64,000 nt of DNA from JBECKS01 sp964557005 (GCA_964557005.1 CAZKYI010000002.1:124001-188000), one strand, 5' to 3'. Counted from the first letter of the stretch, positions 1-8,569 are shown. Numbers and translations are program-made. The notes: a model not told the origin generated them from the sequence alone.

Positions 1-110
1 TGCCAGATGAGCCAGGGAATTTTTGCCGCCTGAATGATTGCGCAAGCAGGGATCTCGATAGAGGTGCCTGGTCTTCAACCACCACACCGGCAAATGTGGG
101 TAAATTTTAA
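1..110 (+). CDS. C-terminal end of a protein truncated by the window edge, probably a type IV pilus operon gene
   Basis: An open frame entering at base 3 runs about 35 codons to a TAA at 108-110. The visible tail has two cysteines and is rich in Ser, Thr and Asp, as expected of an exported protein. It lies just upstream of a pilE-like gene. In Pseudomonadales, pilY1 often precedes pilE, so a PilY1-like C-terminus is a fair guess, but the fragment is too short to show homology. Whether the frame is coding is itself inferred from context, helped by the terminator that follows. Confidence 0.4.
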   Translation, partial: PDEPGNFCRLNDCASRDLDRGAWSSTTTPANVGKF

Positions 111-135
111 GTTCGACAAACCCTGAACCAACCAG

Positions 136-165
136 AGCCGCACAGTGTTTACTCTGCGGCTTTTG
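136..165 (+). terminator. Rho-independent terminator after the truncated gene
   Basis: AGCCGCA at 136-142 pairs with TGCGGCT at 155-161 across a 12-base loop, and is followed by a T-rich stretch (TTTTGTTTT). It separates the truncated upstream gene from pilE, so pilE probably has its own promoter in 166-240. Confidence 0.6.
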
Positions 166-246
166 TTTTCAGGAGCGATTAAAATTGAAAACAGGTTGTA
201 GCATAATCGCTATATCAATCGTTTCAGAAGATTTCAGGAGAGCACC

Positions 247-690
247 ATGATTTTTTATAAAAAAATGCTGGGTTTCAGTTTAATTGAGTTAATGATTGTT
301 GTAGCCATTATTGGCATTTTGGCAGCGGTGGGTATTCCCAGTTATCAGGACTACCTGCGTCGCGGCCGCGCCAGCGTTGTGCAGGGCGATTTGACCAGTT
401 TTGCTGCGAATATGGAAATCTATCGTCAGGGCAAAATGTCCTATAGCAACGCAACCGCTGCGAGCGTTTATAAAACAACTTCGGGCAACGGGGTTGGTGG
501 TGTACCGCATTTTAATCTGAACGTGCAGATTCTCGAGAACGGACGCAATTACCTGTTATCTGCAACGCCAAATCCTGCTTCTGAAGCAAGAAATGATGGC
601 ACCTACTATTACAATCCCAAAGCCAAAAATTGTTACTTTAAAAGTGGTGCTGGCTATAACGCAACCTGTGCAGGGGGCGAAGCGTGGTAA
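247..690 (+). CDS. pilE: Type IV pilin / minor pilin, PilE-like
   Basis: Type IV pilus (pseudo)pilin of 147 residues. The short basic leader ends in the prepilin peptidase motif G-F-S-L-I-E-L (residues 9-15). Cleavage after Gly9 leaves an N-terminal Phe, which is normally N-methylated, with the conserved Glu at mature position 5. It is followed by the hydrophobic assembly helix (about residues 11-30). The globular part contains a cysteine pair near the C-terminus (Cys127 and Cys140), the usual D-region disulfide. Size and layout fit the PilE family of minor pilins, which help prime pilus assembly and lie downstream of pilY1 in Pseudomonas and Acinetobacter. An AGGAG ribosome site lies just upstream. 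The next gene overlaps its stop. It could instead be a major pilin; the exact class is inferred. Confidence 0.85.
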   Translation: MIFYKKMLGFSLIELMIVVAIIGILAAVGIPSYQDYLRRGRASVVQGDLTSFAANMEIYRQGKMSYSNATAASVYKTTSGNGVGGVPHFNLNVQILENGRNYLLSATPNPASEARNDGTYYYNPKAKNCYFKSGAGYNATCAGGEAW

Positions 691-1190
691 AAAATATTTT
701 TCTGGCGATAGCATTATGTTGTTATGCCGTTACATCTTTTGCAGACAGTGTATTGAATGATGCGTATGTGTTGAAAACAATGAATGCGTTTGAGCAGGCC
801 TATGCTAAAAAAGACACAGCTTTTTTTAACAAGCATCTTGCAGAGGAAGCAACATTTACCATTCACACGCGCGAGTTCGATAAAAAACATGCCTTGCAAT
901 ACACCCGACAGGACATACTGGACGGTGAGCTTTTTCAACATGCCCAGATTCTTGATCAATTGGAAAGACAGCCTCCCGATATTGAATACTATAATGACAA
1001 CACACAGGCCTTGTTAAAATATACCCTGAGCCTCAAGGAAGGGAGCAAGTTTCAGTCAGAGAAAGGCTATTCCGTTGAAACACAAATGTTGTTTCAGCTT
1101 AAAAAAGGCGCACCGAAGATTGTCAGTATTATTTCCCACATCAATACTGCGCCCAGGCTTGAACAGAGATTTAATCAACAAGCCAACTAG
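684..1190 (+). CDS. Secreted NTF2/SnoaL-like small protein of unknown function
   Basis: 168 residues starting at a GTG that overlaps the pilE stop by 7 bases, so translation is probably coupled. Residues 1-20 form a Sec signal peptide ending near A-D-S (cleavage about 20/21). The rest, with a pattern such as M-x-A-F-E-x-A-Y-x-x-K-D followed by alternating strands, resembles NTF2-like/DUF4440 folds. Such domains bind small ligands or serve as assembly modules. No catalytic residues can be assigned. Its coupling to pilE suggests a periplasmic role linked to the pilus, but this is inference. Its 3' end overlaps the convergent gene by 4 bases. Confidence 0.6.
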   Translation: MVKNIFLAIALCCYAVTSFADSVLNDAYVLKTMNAFEQAYAKKDTAFFNKHLAEEATFTIHTREFDKKHALQYTRQDILDGELFQHAQILDQLERQPPDIEYYNDNTQALLKYTLSLKEGSKFQSEKGYSVETQMLFQLKKGAPKIVSIISHINTAPRLEQRFNQQAN

Positions 1191-1828
1191 ATTTTAAACC
1201 AGGGATTGATACGCTCTTTTTTAAGTTGTTGGTAAAGCAACACGATATACAACAAATCCATCAAAAACACGCTGACGTATAAAAAGTGCAATAAGTGATT
1301 ATTCAGGCTGCTTTTCTGAATGAAGTGAAATTGGATAGCCACCAACAGCGTGCCCAACATCTTGGTTAATGCAATATAGATATTCTGACCTCGGCTGTTT
1401 CCTCGTAATATCAGCATCGAAATAAATAATGCAGACATTAAAAAATTCTGCACAAAGGCGGAAGTGACAACAACCAGATTGGCTTTAAAGGCAAAATGGT
1501 TAATAAAAAAAGCGAGCAGAAGCGCAAAAATAAAAATACTGTAAAGCTTTTCGACGGTAATACCGCTGAATTCCCTGGGTGCGTATTTGAATACCTGATA
1601 CAGAATAATCAGGTCAAGCGCAAACCAGAAGCAATTAACCACAAGAAACGTAGGATTCCACGGTTCAAAGAATAAATAGTAGGTCTCCCAGGCAAGATTG
1701 CCAAAACAAGCCACCACCGGCATGGCAAAAACCTTGTCCTTGTGTGCCTGACGAATAATGAGCAGGTAGCAGCAGGTCCAGAAAATTCCGATTGAAATTA
1801 GTGAAATTTGTGATAGAGGGATCATCAT
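1187..1828 (-). CDS. Seven-helix membrane protein resembling PaxB/Pyr4-type terpene cyclases
   Basis: 213 residues with about seven predicted membrane helices (roughly 5-25, 33-53, 58-80, 92-112, 115-140, 150-170, 180-202). Several landmarks match fungal transmembrane terpene cyclases (PaxB, Pyr4, Trt1) as I recall them: N-L-A-W-E with Glu48 in helix 2, K-Y-A-P-R-E-F after helix 3, R-G-N-S-R-G before helix 6, and F-L-M-D with Asp191 in helix 7. In that family the helix 2 Glu and the last-helix Asp act as the acid pair that starts cyclisation of an (epoxy)prenyl chain. Length (about 210-250 aa) and helix count also fit. No prenyltransferase or epoxidase gene is adjacent, so substrate and pathway are unknown. 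It is convergent with the pilus-side genes and precedes a bidirectional terminator shared with the porin. The family call rests on remembered motifs and needs a profile search. Confidence 0.55.
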   Translation of the reverse strand: MMIPLSQISLISIGIFWTCCYLLIIRQAHKDKVFAMPVVACFGNLAWETYYLFFEPWNPTFLVVNCFWFALDLIILYQVFKYAPREFSGITVEKLYSIFIFALLLAFFINHFAFKANLVVVTSAFVQNFLMSALFISMLILRGNSRGQNIYIALTKMLGTLLVAIQFHFIQKSSLNNHLLHFLYVSVFLMDLLYIVLLYQQLKKERINPWFKI

Positions 1829-1839
1829 AAAATCAGAGC

Positions 1840-1870
1840 AAAAAAAGGGCGCTCGAGGCGCCCTTTTTTA
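1840..1870 (-). terminator. Bidirectional-looking terminator downstream of the porin gene
   Basis: GGGCGC (1847-1852) pairs with GCGCCC (1858-1863) around a 5-base loop. A run of A lies on one side and a run of T on the other, so it can act in both directions. It ends the minus-strand porin transcript before the membrane-protein gene. Confidence 0.8.
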
Positions 1871-1890
1871 TAGTGTGTCTAAGGAGAATC

Positions 1891-2646
1891 TTAGAAACGC
1901 ATTGCAGCGCGCAGAGTGATAGCAGAGTCATCACCAGTTACTGCATAATCAAGCTCACCACTGATTTTCGGAGTGAAGAAGTTCTTCACAGAAACAGTAG
2001 TTGTACCATCAGCTCTTAGAGCAGCAGCAGCAAGATTAACGTCACCGTCAGCAACGCTCAAACCTGCGCTAAGTGTGTCAGAGAAATAGTAATCGCCACT
2101 GATTACGAATTCTGATTCACCATCAACATCCGCGTATTGTGCTTCCAAGTTTACGGTTTTACCACCGAATTCGCCAACGTGTTTAACACGCAGACCCATA
2201 CCATCTTCAGGGATGTCACCAGTTACATAAATCAGAGCAGCCAAAGTTTTTTCACCAACCATATAACCCAGGTTGATGTAAGTGTTGCTGCCATCAACGC
2301 CACCAACGTCAATGCTGGTGTTGTCAGCAGAAACATAGATGTCTTCGAACCACCACTCAACGCCAATAGTTACAGTATCGGTATCCATTTTATCTTGAGT
2401 TTCGTAAGAAACATGAACGTTGCTGTTACGACCAACGAATGCTGCTTCATTCAAAACCACACCGCTGGTGCTTACGGTTTCAATGTGATAGCGACCATCC
2501 AAACCGATTGATGAGTCACTTCCAGCAATATCATAATCAAAGCTGGTGTAGCTCAATCCGCCTTCGATTTGATAATCTTCTGCTTGAGCAATAGCGGCGA
2601 CAGAAACTGAAGCAGCGATAGCCATAGCTAAATGCAATTTTTTCAT
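1891..2646 (-). CDS. Putative outer-membrane porin
   Basis: 251 residues. A signal peptide ends at A-Q-A-E (cleavage about 22/23). The mature part is acidic and Gly/Asp-rich, with alternating hydrophobic residues typical of transmembrane beta strands, and it ends in Phe (A-M-R-F), the Bam recognition signal of outer-membrane barrels. About 230 mature residues would suit a 10-14-stranded barrel. It resembles the short 'putative porin' proteins annotated in many marine and soil gammaproteobacteria; substrate unknown. An AGGGG ribosome site lies upstream of the start. The gene stands alone, with its own terminator and a 14-bp palindrome in its leader, suggesting a monocistronic and possibly highly expressed message. 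Confidence 0.7.
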   Translation of the reverse strand: MKKLHLAMAIAASVSVAAIAQAEDYQIEGGLSYTSFDYDIAGSDSSIGLDGRYHIETVSTSGVVLNEAAFVGRNSNVHVSYETQDKMDTDTVTIGVEWWFEDIYVSADNTSIDVGGVDGSNTYINLGYMVGEKTLAALIYVTGDIPEDGMGLRVKHVGEFGGKTVNLEAQYADVDGESEFVISGDYYFSDTLSAGLSVADGDVNLAAAALRADGTTTVSVKNFFTPKISGELDYAVTGDDSAITLRAAMRF

Positions 2647-2657
2647 TTTTATTCCCC

Positions 2658-2671
2658 TTAATACGTATTAA
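2658..2671. promoter_or_regulatory. Perfect 14-bp palindrome in the porin leader
   Basis: TTAATACGTATTAA lies immediately upstream of the porin ribosome site, in the divergent region between the porin and oppA. It could be an operator or part of a promoter, but no regulator is identified. Confidence 0.35.
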
Positions 2672-2840
2672 AGTTTAACTAGTTAGTGTATATGCAGGCT
2701 CATCCGAACCCACACGCCGCATCATAATAGAGCTTTTTTTAAAAAGCCATACCTTGTAAAGGCTAAAAAGAGAAGATTTTGGTGCAATAGTTAATTCTAG
2801 TCAGACACACAAAATACACGGTTTTTATCACGGATTTCCT

Positions 2841-4460
2841 ATGTCCAGAAGCGCGTTGCGATTTAACCAACTGCTTTTTGGCCTGCTTGTGTGGGGCATG
2901 GTGGCATTGACCCATGCCGCAGCGATTGATGTGGATAAAAAAGCCATTCAGATTGCCCTGACAGCAGAGCCGCCCGATTTGAACAGCATGCGCTCAACCG
3001 ATCAGGTGAGCTTCTTTGTGATTGAACACCTGATGGAAGGTTTGCTTGCCTATGATAAGGACGGCCAGCTTATTCCTGGCATCGCAAAAAGTTGGGCTTT
3101 TGATGAAAAAGGCGCGAGATTTTTTTTGCGCGAAAACGCGCTGTGGTCGGATGGTGTAGCCGTCACTGCACACGATTTTGTGTTTGCGTGGCGTACCGTA
3201 GTCAATCCTGAAACCGCTTCGCGTTATTCATTTATTTTATCGCCGATTAAAAATGCCGAGCGAATCACAGCAGGTAAATTGCCGCCTGAAACTTTAGGTG
3301 TAAAAGCGATTAACGATTATGAATTGTATGTCGAGTTTGAACGCCCTTGCGCCTACTTTTTAAATCTCACCACTTTTGTCAGTTATCTTCCGGTTAGGGA
3401 AGACATCTACAGCCGTTTCAAAAATAAATATTTTTCAGATGTTGAATACATGGTGTTTAACGGCCCCTATGTATTAAAACAATGGGTACATGGCGCTTCG
3501 TTGTTAATGGAAAAAAATCCACGGTTCTGGAATGCCGAAGCCATTCAAATTAACACCATCAAGGTTCCGTATATCAGTGCGGATCCGAATGTGATTTTTA
3601 ATTTGTTCAGAAATGATGAAATTATCAGTTCCGGTCTCGATACCGACACCATCAAACTGGCATTGCAGGAACACATGCAGATTAAAAAATTTAATGTGGG
3701 CGCACTGTTTTATCTGGAGTTGAATCATCGCGAGGAAAGAATTACCTCAAACAAACATTTCAGAAAAGCGCTACAGCATGCGATTGATAATGAAGAGCTG
3801 GTATATAAAGTGATTGCGCTGCCAGGGAACAAAGTAGCAAACAGTCTGTTTCCAAGTTGGTTACAGGGTGAGCAGGAAAAGTTTTTACAGGAAAATCCGC
3901 CACCTGTTCACAGCATCGATATTGAATTGGCACAAAGCTTTTTGGAAAAGGCGAAACAGGAATTGAAGTTAAAAAAATTTCCGCCTCTGGTTTTATTAAG
4001 CAGTGACAGCCCCGTCGCCAATAAAGAAGCGGAATACTTGCAATCGGTTTTCAAGGACAAGCTCGGTTTGGACATTCGCATCGATAAACAAATTTTCAAA
4101 CAAAGACTGGCGAAAATGTCTGAGGGTCAGTTTGATATGGTGTTGGCAGGGTGGGGGCCGGACTACAATGATCCTTCAACTTTTGGAGATTTGTTTTACT
4201 CCAAAAACAACAATAATCACGGTAAATACCACAATCCACATTACGATTATTGGGTAGAGCAGGCCATGAATCACACCGACACGAAAATTCGTATGCACGC
4301 ATTTGCGCAAATGCAGCGGATTCTTCACGAAGATGCAGTGGTGTTGCCAAAGTTTGAACGGGGGGTGGTGTATGTCGAGCATCCGCAAATTAAAAATGTT
4401 GCGCGAAGAATTTTTGGGGGTGATCCCAGTTTTCGTTACGCTTACCTAACGGAAGAATAA
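2841..4460 (+). CDS. oppA: Peptide ABC transporter, periplasmic solute-binding protein
   Basis: 539 residues, SBP family 5 (OppA/DppA/MppA). A signal peptide of about 26 residues ends at T-H-A-A. The mature start has the family pattern A-L-T-A-E-P-P-D-L-N, followed by L-M-E-G-L-L-A-Y and W-S-D-G-V-A-V-T-A-H-D-F-V-F-A-W, the classical SBP_bac_5 signature. The protein captures oligopeptides in the periplasm and hands them to the OppBC channel. It is first in a five-gene plus-strand operon (oppA-oppB gap 8 bases). Length matches OppA of enterobacteria. Substrate class (peptide, murein peptide, other) cannot be read from sequence. Confidence 0.9.
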   Translation: MSRSALRFNQLLFGLLVWGMVALTHAAAIDVDKKAIQIALTAEPPDLNSMRSTDQVSFFVIEHLMEGLLAYDKDGQLIPGIAKSWAFDEKGARFFLRENALWSDGVAVTAHDFVFAWRTVVNPETASRYSFILSPIKNAERITAGKLPPETLGVKAINDYELYVEFERPCAYFLNLTTFVSYLPVREDIYSRFKNKYFSDVEYMVFNGPYVLKQWVHGASLLMEKNPRFWNAEAIQINTIKVPYISADPNVIFNLFRNDEIISSGLDTDTIKLALQEHMQIKKFNVGALFYLELNHREERITSNKHFRKALQHAIDNEELVYKVIALPGNKVANSLFPSWLQGEQEKFLQENPPPVHSIDIELAQSFLEKAKQELKLKKFPPLVLLSSDSPVANKEAEYLQSVFKDKLGLDIRIDKQIFKQRLAKMSEGQFDMVLAGWGPDYNDPSTFGDLFYSKNNNNHGKYHNPHYDYWVEQAMNHTDTKIRMHAFAQMQRILHEDAVVLPKFERGVVYVEHPQIKNVARRIFGGDPSFRYAYLTEE

Positions 4461-4468
4461 ATTTTTTT

Positions 4469-5404
4469 ATGCCTTTATACATTTTAAAACGCCTGCTTTA
4501 CGGTTTATTGACGATCTGGTTTATCGCCACTGCCACCTTTTTTACCATGCACGCGGTTCCGGGAAATCCGTTAAATGACGAAAAGGCAACCAGCGAAGAA
4601 ATTCGTAAAAATCTTGAAAAAAAATATGGTCTCGATAAACCTTTATCGCAGCAGTACCTGATTTATTTAGGCAACATGATGAAGGGGGATTTTGGTATTT
4701 CTTTCACACAAAAAAATCGCAGTGTGAATGACATTATTCGCGAACATTTTCCAGTGTCTGCCTTGCTGGGTGTGATTGCGCTGGTGTATTCGGCTTTGGG
4801 TGCCATTGTATTGGGTGCGTTCTCGGCACATTACAAAAATCGCTGGCCAGATTATGTGCTGGTTATCTTTGTTGTTATTACGATTTCAGTACCAAGTTTT
4901 GTGTTTGCTGCATTGAGCCAGTTACTGGTGCTCAAACTCAATCAATATCTGGGCATTAAAGTATTTCCCATTGCAGGGTGGGGCAGCGTATGGCATTTGA
5001 TTTTACCTGCCCTGATTTTGGGTTTGGGTTCGCTGGCTTATCTCACACGTTTGATGCGTTCCAGTTTGCTTGAAATAGAACAGGCACACTTTATTAGAAC
5101 GGCAAAAGCAAAGGGGCTTTCAGAGCAGGATATTTTTCTAAAACACAAATTACGAAATGCCATTTTGCCTTTGGTCACGGTGTTGGGGCCAAACATTGCC
5201 GCAATTACCACAGGTGGTTTTGTGGTGGAATCCATCTTTGCCATTCCAGGTTTGGGTAAGTATTTTGTCGAAGCCGTGCATCAACTGGATTACACCCTGA
5301 TTATGGGTACCACCGTTTTTTATGGCACTTATCTGGTGGTGATGGTGTTGCTGGTGGATATTCTGTACGGCTATATCGATCCACGTATTCGCTTGAGCGC
5401 TTAA
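4469..5404 (+). CDS. oppB: Peptide ABC transporter permease, OppB type
   Basis: 311 residues, binding-protein-dependent permease. It starts with the typical N-terminal helix (Y-I-L-K-R-L-L-Y-G-L-L-T-I), then a periplasmic stretch containing Y-G-L-D-K-P-L-x-x-Q-Y, then five further helices. The EAA loop that contacts the ATPases lies around residues 195-225 (R-T-A-K-A-K-G-L-S-E-x-D-I). Length and helix layout are normal for OppB/DppB. It is followed 4 bases later by oppC. Confidence 0.92.
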   Translation: MPLYILKRLLYGLLTIWFIATATFFTMHAVPGNPLNDEKATSEEIRKNLEKKYGLDKPLSQQYLIYLGNMMKGDFGISFTQKNRSVNDIIREHFPVSALLGVIALVYSALGAIVLGAFSAHYKNRWPDYVLVIFVVITISVPSFVFAALSQLLVLKLNQYLGIKVFPIAGWGSVWHLILPALILGLGSLAYLTRLMRSSLLEIEQAHFIRTAKAKGLSEQDIFLKHKLRNAILPLVTVLGPNIAAITTGGFVVESIFAIPGLGKYFVEAVHQLDYTLIMGTTVFYGTYLVVMVLLVDILYGYIDPRIRLSA

Positions 5405-5408
5405 TGGC

Positions 5409-6794
5409 ATGAATACGATACGCCCTGACAACACTTTCAAGCACGACGATTTTTCTCCGCTTGAAAAAACGCAAACCCCACAGTTTGGGCTGGCAGCATC
5501 GCTGAGTTACTGGCAACAGGTTTGGAGAAAGCTCAGAGCCAATTACCGCGCGATGGCCTCCCTGTATTTGATTGTTGGCTTGATGGTGTTTTCAGGTATT
5601 GGGCCTTTAATCTGGCGGCTTGATCCCGCTGCACAGGATTTAAGCCAGATTTCACAGGCACCCGCGCTTTCAAAAACCGCAGTGTTGTTTGATGCGCAAA
5701 AAAGTGTGTCACCAAGCGATATACCGATGAAGGTCAGCCAATTACACATCGCAGGGCTTGCGCATACCGAAGTGGTCAAACTGCTTTGGCCAGCGGTGCC
5801 ACACGCCGCGTATTACCAGATTTTTCGCCATGAACATGCACCACGTGGTGCACATGATTTGGGCTTGCCGCTTGATGATACCGGGCGCTTGTATTTTGAG
5901 GACAAACTCAGTCTGGAACCGATTGCTTATTATTACTCGGTTGCAGCGATGCAACACGATGGCTCAATCGCCTCTTATGAAACCGTCAAGGTGGAACCCG
6001 TGATTGCGGTACGGAAAAATGTGGCACAACAAAAAATCGCTGAGGGCGTATGGCAGACTTTACCCTCCATCGAAGTAGATGGGCATGAACTGGAAAGAGT
6101 TAAACTTTCAGCCCACCCGATGGGCACTGATTATTTGGGGCGCGACATGATGTCACGCCTGATGCACGGCGGAAGAACCTCTTTGTTAATTGCGCTGATG
6201 GCCTCGCTGTTATTTGTTGCCTTTGGTTCGGTTTATGGCGCGGCATCGGCTTATCTGGGTGGCAAGGTGGATAATGTGTTAATGCGCTTTGCGGATTTTG
6301 TTATCGCGCTGCCTTTCCTGCTGTTTATGATTTTGTTGAAGGTGGGGTCGGGGCTTGGCCCGGGTGAAAGCGGAATCAGTGTGATGATTGTTTCGCTGAT
6401 TATACTAAGCTGGCCTTCGAGTGCGCGTTTGATTCGTGCGCAAGCACTGGTATTGCGCGAACAAAATTTTGTATTGGCAGCAAAAATTTCTGGCGCAAGC
6501 ACCACGTATATTCTTGCAAAACATTTTACGCCCAATGTGTTGTCGCTGGTGTTGGTGAGTTTAAGTTTTGCCATACCCTCGGTCATGCTCACCGAAGCTT
6601 TTCTTTCCTTTATTGGTCTGGGTGTTGTGCCACCGACACCGAGCTGGGGTGCGATGTGTCAGGAAGGTATAAAAAGTTTTTTATTTCATCCGCATGAATT
6701 GATTTTCCCTGCCAGTTTTATTGGCTTGACCGTGCTGGCATTTAATTTGCTCGGCGATGGTTTGCGCGACGCTTTGGATGTGAAGGTGGCGTGA
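5409..6794 (+). CDS. oppC: Peptide ABC transporter permease, OppC type, with large periplasmic insert
   Basis: 461 residues, far longer than the usual OppC (about 300). Residues 1-70 give a cytoplasmic N-terminus and the first helix (about 50-70). The standard OppC segment H-P-M-G-T-D-Y-L-G-R-D does not appear until residues 236-246; in ordinary OppC it follows the first helix closely. The extra segment at about 75-230 would be periplasmic. Residues 107-198 have a fibronectin-III-like pattern: V-x-L-L-W-P, Y-Y-Q-I-F-R, L-Y-F-E-D, Y-Y-Y-S-V-A-A, D-G-S. The C-terminal permease core, including the EAA loop (A-A-K-I-S-G-A-S), is intact, so the protein is probably functional. The stop overlaps the oppD start by one base (TGATG). 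Confidence 0.88.
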   Translation: MNTIRPDNTFKHDDFSPLEKTQTPQFGLAASLSYWQQVWRKLRANYRAMASLYLIVGLMVFSGIGPLIWRLDPAAQDLSQISQAPALSKTAVLFDAQKSVSPSDIPMKVSQLHIAGLAHTEVVKLLWPAVPHAAYYQIFRHEHAPRGAHDLGLPLDDTGRLYFEDKLSLEPIAYYYSVAAMQHDGSIASYETVKVEPVIAVRKNVAQQKIAEGVWQTLPSIEVDGHELERVKLSAHPMGTDYLGRDMMSRLMHGGRTSLLIALMASLLFVAFGSVYGAASAYLGGKVDNVLMRFADFVIALPFLLFMILLKVGSGLGPGESGISVMIVSLIILSWPSSARLIRAQALVLREQNFVLAAKISGASTTYILAKHFTPNVLSLVLVSLSFAIPSVMLTEAFLSFIGLGVVPPTPSWGAMCQEGIKSFLFHPHELIFPASFIGLTVLAFNLLGDGLRDALDVKVA

Positions 6795-7771
6795 TGTCTA
6801 TACTGTCTGTGTCCAACCTCAATGTGTGGTTTAAACAGGGAACAAATCAGAATTGCGCGGTGCATGCGGTGAGGGATTTGAGTTTTTCTCTTGCAGAAGG
6901 TGAGTGTCTGGCGATTGTGGGAGAATCTGGCTGCGGTAAGTCAGCAAGCTTGATGAGTTTGTTAGACTTGAATGGAAATCACGCACACAGAAGTGGCGAG
7001 ATTATTTACAAGCAACAGGCGCTGCACGATTTCAGCGAGCAACATATGCGAAACATTCGCGGCAAGGAAATCGCAATGATTTCTCAGGATGCCATGAGTG
7101 CGCTCAATCCAACCATGACGATTGGCGCGCAAATCGCAGAGGCCTTGAAAAATCGCAAAAATATCAGTCAACAACAAGCACGAAAACAGGTGTTGCAATT
7201 ATTGATTGAAACAGGAATCAGCGAACCCGAACGCAGAATTACGCAATATCCTTTTGAATTTTCGGGCGGCATGTTACAGCGCGTGATGATTGCCATCGCC
7301 CTGGCGGGCGAGCCAAGCGTGTTGCTGGCAGATGAACCGACAACGGCGCTGGATGCGAGCATACAAAAACAAATTATCGAGTTAATCAAAAACATTCAAA
7401 AACAGCGGCAAATGGCTTTGATTCTGGTGAGCCATGATTTGGCACTGGTGTCGCAAATTGCCGACAGAATTATCGTGATGTACGCGGGTGAGGCAGTCGA
7501 AGTGGCCAAAGCAACTGATTTATTCAAACAACCGCAGCATCCTTACACGCAAGCGTTATTGGCTTCCTTGCCAAAACTGTCCAAACAAAAAAACCGCGAA
7601 AAATTACACGTGATTGAAGGGCATCCACCGGATTTATCACAGCCTATTGCGGTGTGTGCTTTTGCTGATCGTTGCGACAAAACCATGCACATTTGTGCGC
7701 GTGAAAAACCGCCTTTGTTTGAACAGCCTGCACATTGGAATCGTTGCTGGCTTGCTCACTTACCTGCGTGA
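6794..7771 (+). CDS. oppD: Peptide ABC transporter ATP-binding protein, OppD type
   Basis: 325 residues. Walker A is G-E-S-G-C-G-K-S, the signature F-S-G-G-M-L-Q-R, Walker B L-L-A-D-E-P-T-T-A-L-D and the H-loop S-H-D. The C-terminal oligopeptide-transporter extension contains cysteines (C-A-F-A-D-R-C and later C-A-R / C-W), the Fe-S/zinc-like motif of OppD/DppD. The ATG at 6794 is preferred over the in-frame GTG at 6791 because it forms a TGATG junction with oppC and follows a GGTGG ribosome site. It powers peptide import together with OppF. Confidence 0.92.
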   Translation: MSILSVSNLNVWFKQGTNQNCAVHAVRDLSFSLAEGECLAIVGESGCGKSASLMSLLDLNGNHAHRSGEIIYKQQALHDFSEQHMRNIRGKEIAMISQDAMSALNPTMTIGAQIAEALKNRKNISQQQARKQVLQLLIETGISEPERRITQYPFEFSGGMLQRVMIAIALAGEPSVLLADEPTTALDASIQKQIIELIKNIQKQRQMALILVSHDLALVSQIADRIIVMYAGEAVEVAKATDLFKQPQHPYTQALLASLPKLSKQKNREKLHVIEGHPPDLSQPIAVCAFADRCDKTMHICAREKPPLFEQPAHWNRCWLAHLPA

Positions 7772-7779
7772 ACACCGCC

Positions 7780-8565
7780 ATGTTAGAAATCAGACATCTG
7801 CATAAACAGTTTCAACATTCCAAAGGCTGCCTGAAAGCCGTAGATGATGTGAGCCTGAGCATTGGTGAAAAACAGGTTGTCGGTTTGGTGGGTGAGAGCG
7901 GTTCGGGAAAATCCACTTTAGGCAAAATGCTGGTGGGTTTGTTGGCAGCGAGCAGTGGCGAAATTGTATGGAATGGCAAACCTTTTCCTGCAAGGTTTTC
8001 CCGAAAGGATTACCTGTTTTTTAACACGCAAATACAAATGATTTTTCAAGACCCTTATTCCTCCTTGAATCCACGCATGCAGGTAAGGCAAATACTGGAA
8101 GAACCCTTGCTGTTAAATAGAAATCAGACCTATTTGAAAAAATCGAAACAGGCGCAAAGTCTGTTTCTTCAGGAGCAGTTGGAGCAGGTAGGTTTGCGGC
8201 CTGAATTTCTCGGGCGTTTCCCGCATGAATTTTCAGGTGGGCAATTACAGCGCATTGGCATTGCGAGAGCCTTGATTCAAAAACCGAAGCTTTTGATTTG
8301 TGATGAACCGATTTCTGCGCTCGATGTTTCGATTCAGGCACAAATTGTGAACTTGCTAAAATCGCTTCAGGAGCAGAATCAGTTAAGCCTGTTATTTATC
8401 GCGCACGATTTGGCGATGGTGAATTATGTGTGTGATGAGGTGGCGGTGATGTATCAGGGCAAGATTGTGGAATATGGTTCGCGCGAGCAGATTTTTTTTC
8501 ACGCACAACACCCGTATACGCAAGCGCTTTTACAAGCCAATCCTGTGCTTCCATCAAACGTCTGA
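7780..8565 (+). CDS. oppF: Peptide ABC transporter ATP-binding protein, OppF type
   Basis: 261 residues from the ATG at 7780. An in-frame TTG at 7735 would overlap oppD and add residues unlike the family. Walker A G-E-S-G-S-G-K-S-T, signature F-S-G-G-Q-L-Q-R and Walker B L-I-C-D-E-P-I-S-A-L-D are all intact. It is shorter than E. coli OppF (334 aa) because the C-terminal extension stops soon after H-P-Y-T-Q-A-L-L, as in many OppF/DppF proteins of compact length. Last gene of the operon, convergent with the tfpZ-like gene 4 bases away. Confidence 0.9.
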   Translation: MLEIRHLHKQFQHSKGCLKAVDDVSLSIGEKQVVGLVGESGSGKSTLGKMLVGLLAASSGEIVWNGKPFPARFSRKDYLFFNTQIQMIFQDPYSSLNPRMQVRQILEEPLLLNRNQTYLKKSKQAQSLFLQEQLEQVGLRPEFLGRFPHEFSGGQLQRIGIARALIQKPKLLICDEPISALDVSIQAQIVNLLKSLQEQNQLSLLFIAHDLAMVNYVCDEVAVMYQGKIVEYGSREQIFFHAQHPYTQALLQANPVLPSNV

Positions 8566-8569
8566 CTAT

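Noticed and set aside
2137..2511. 124-residue open frame antisense to the porin gene
   Set aside because: Shadow of the porin coding sequence without family features.
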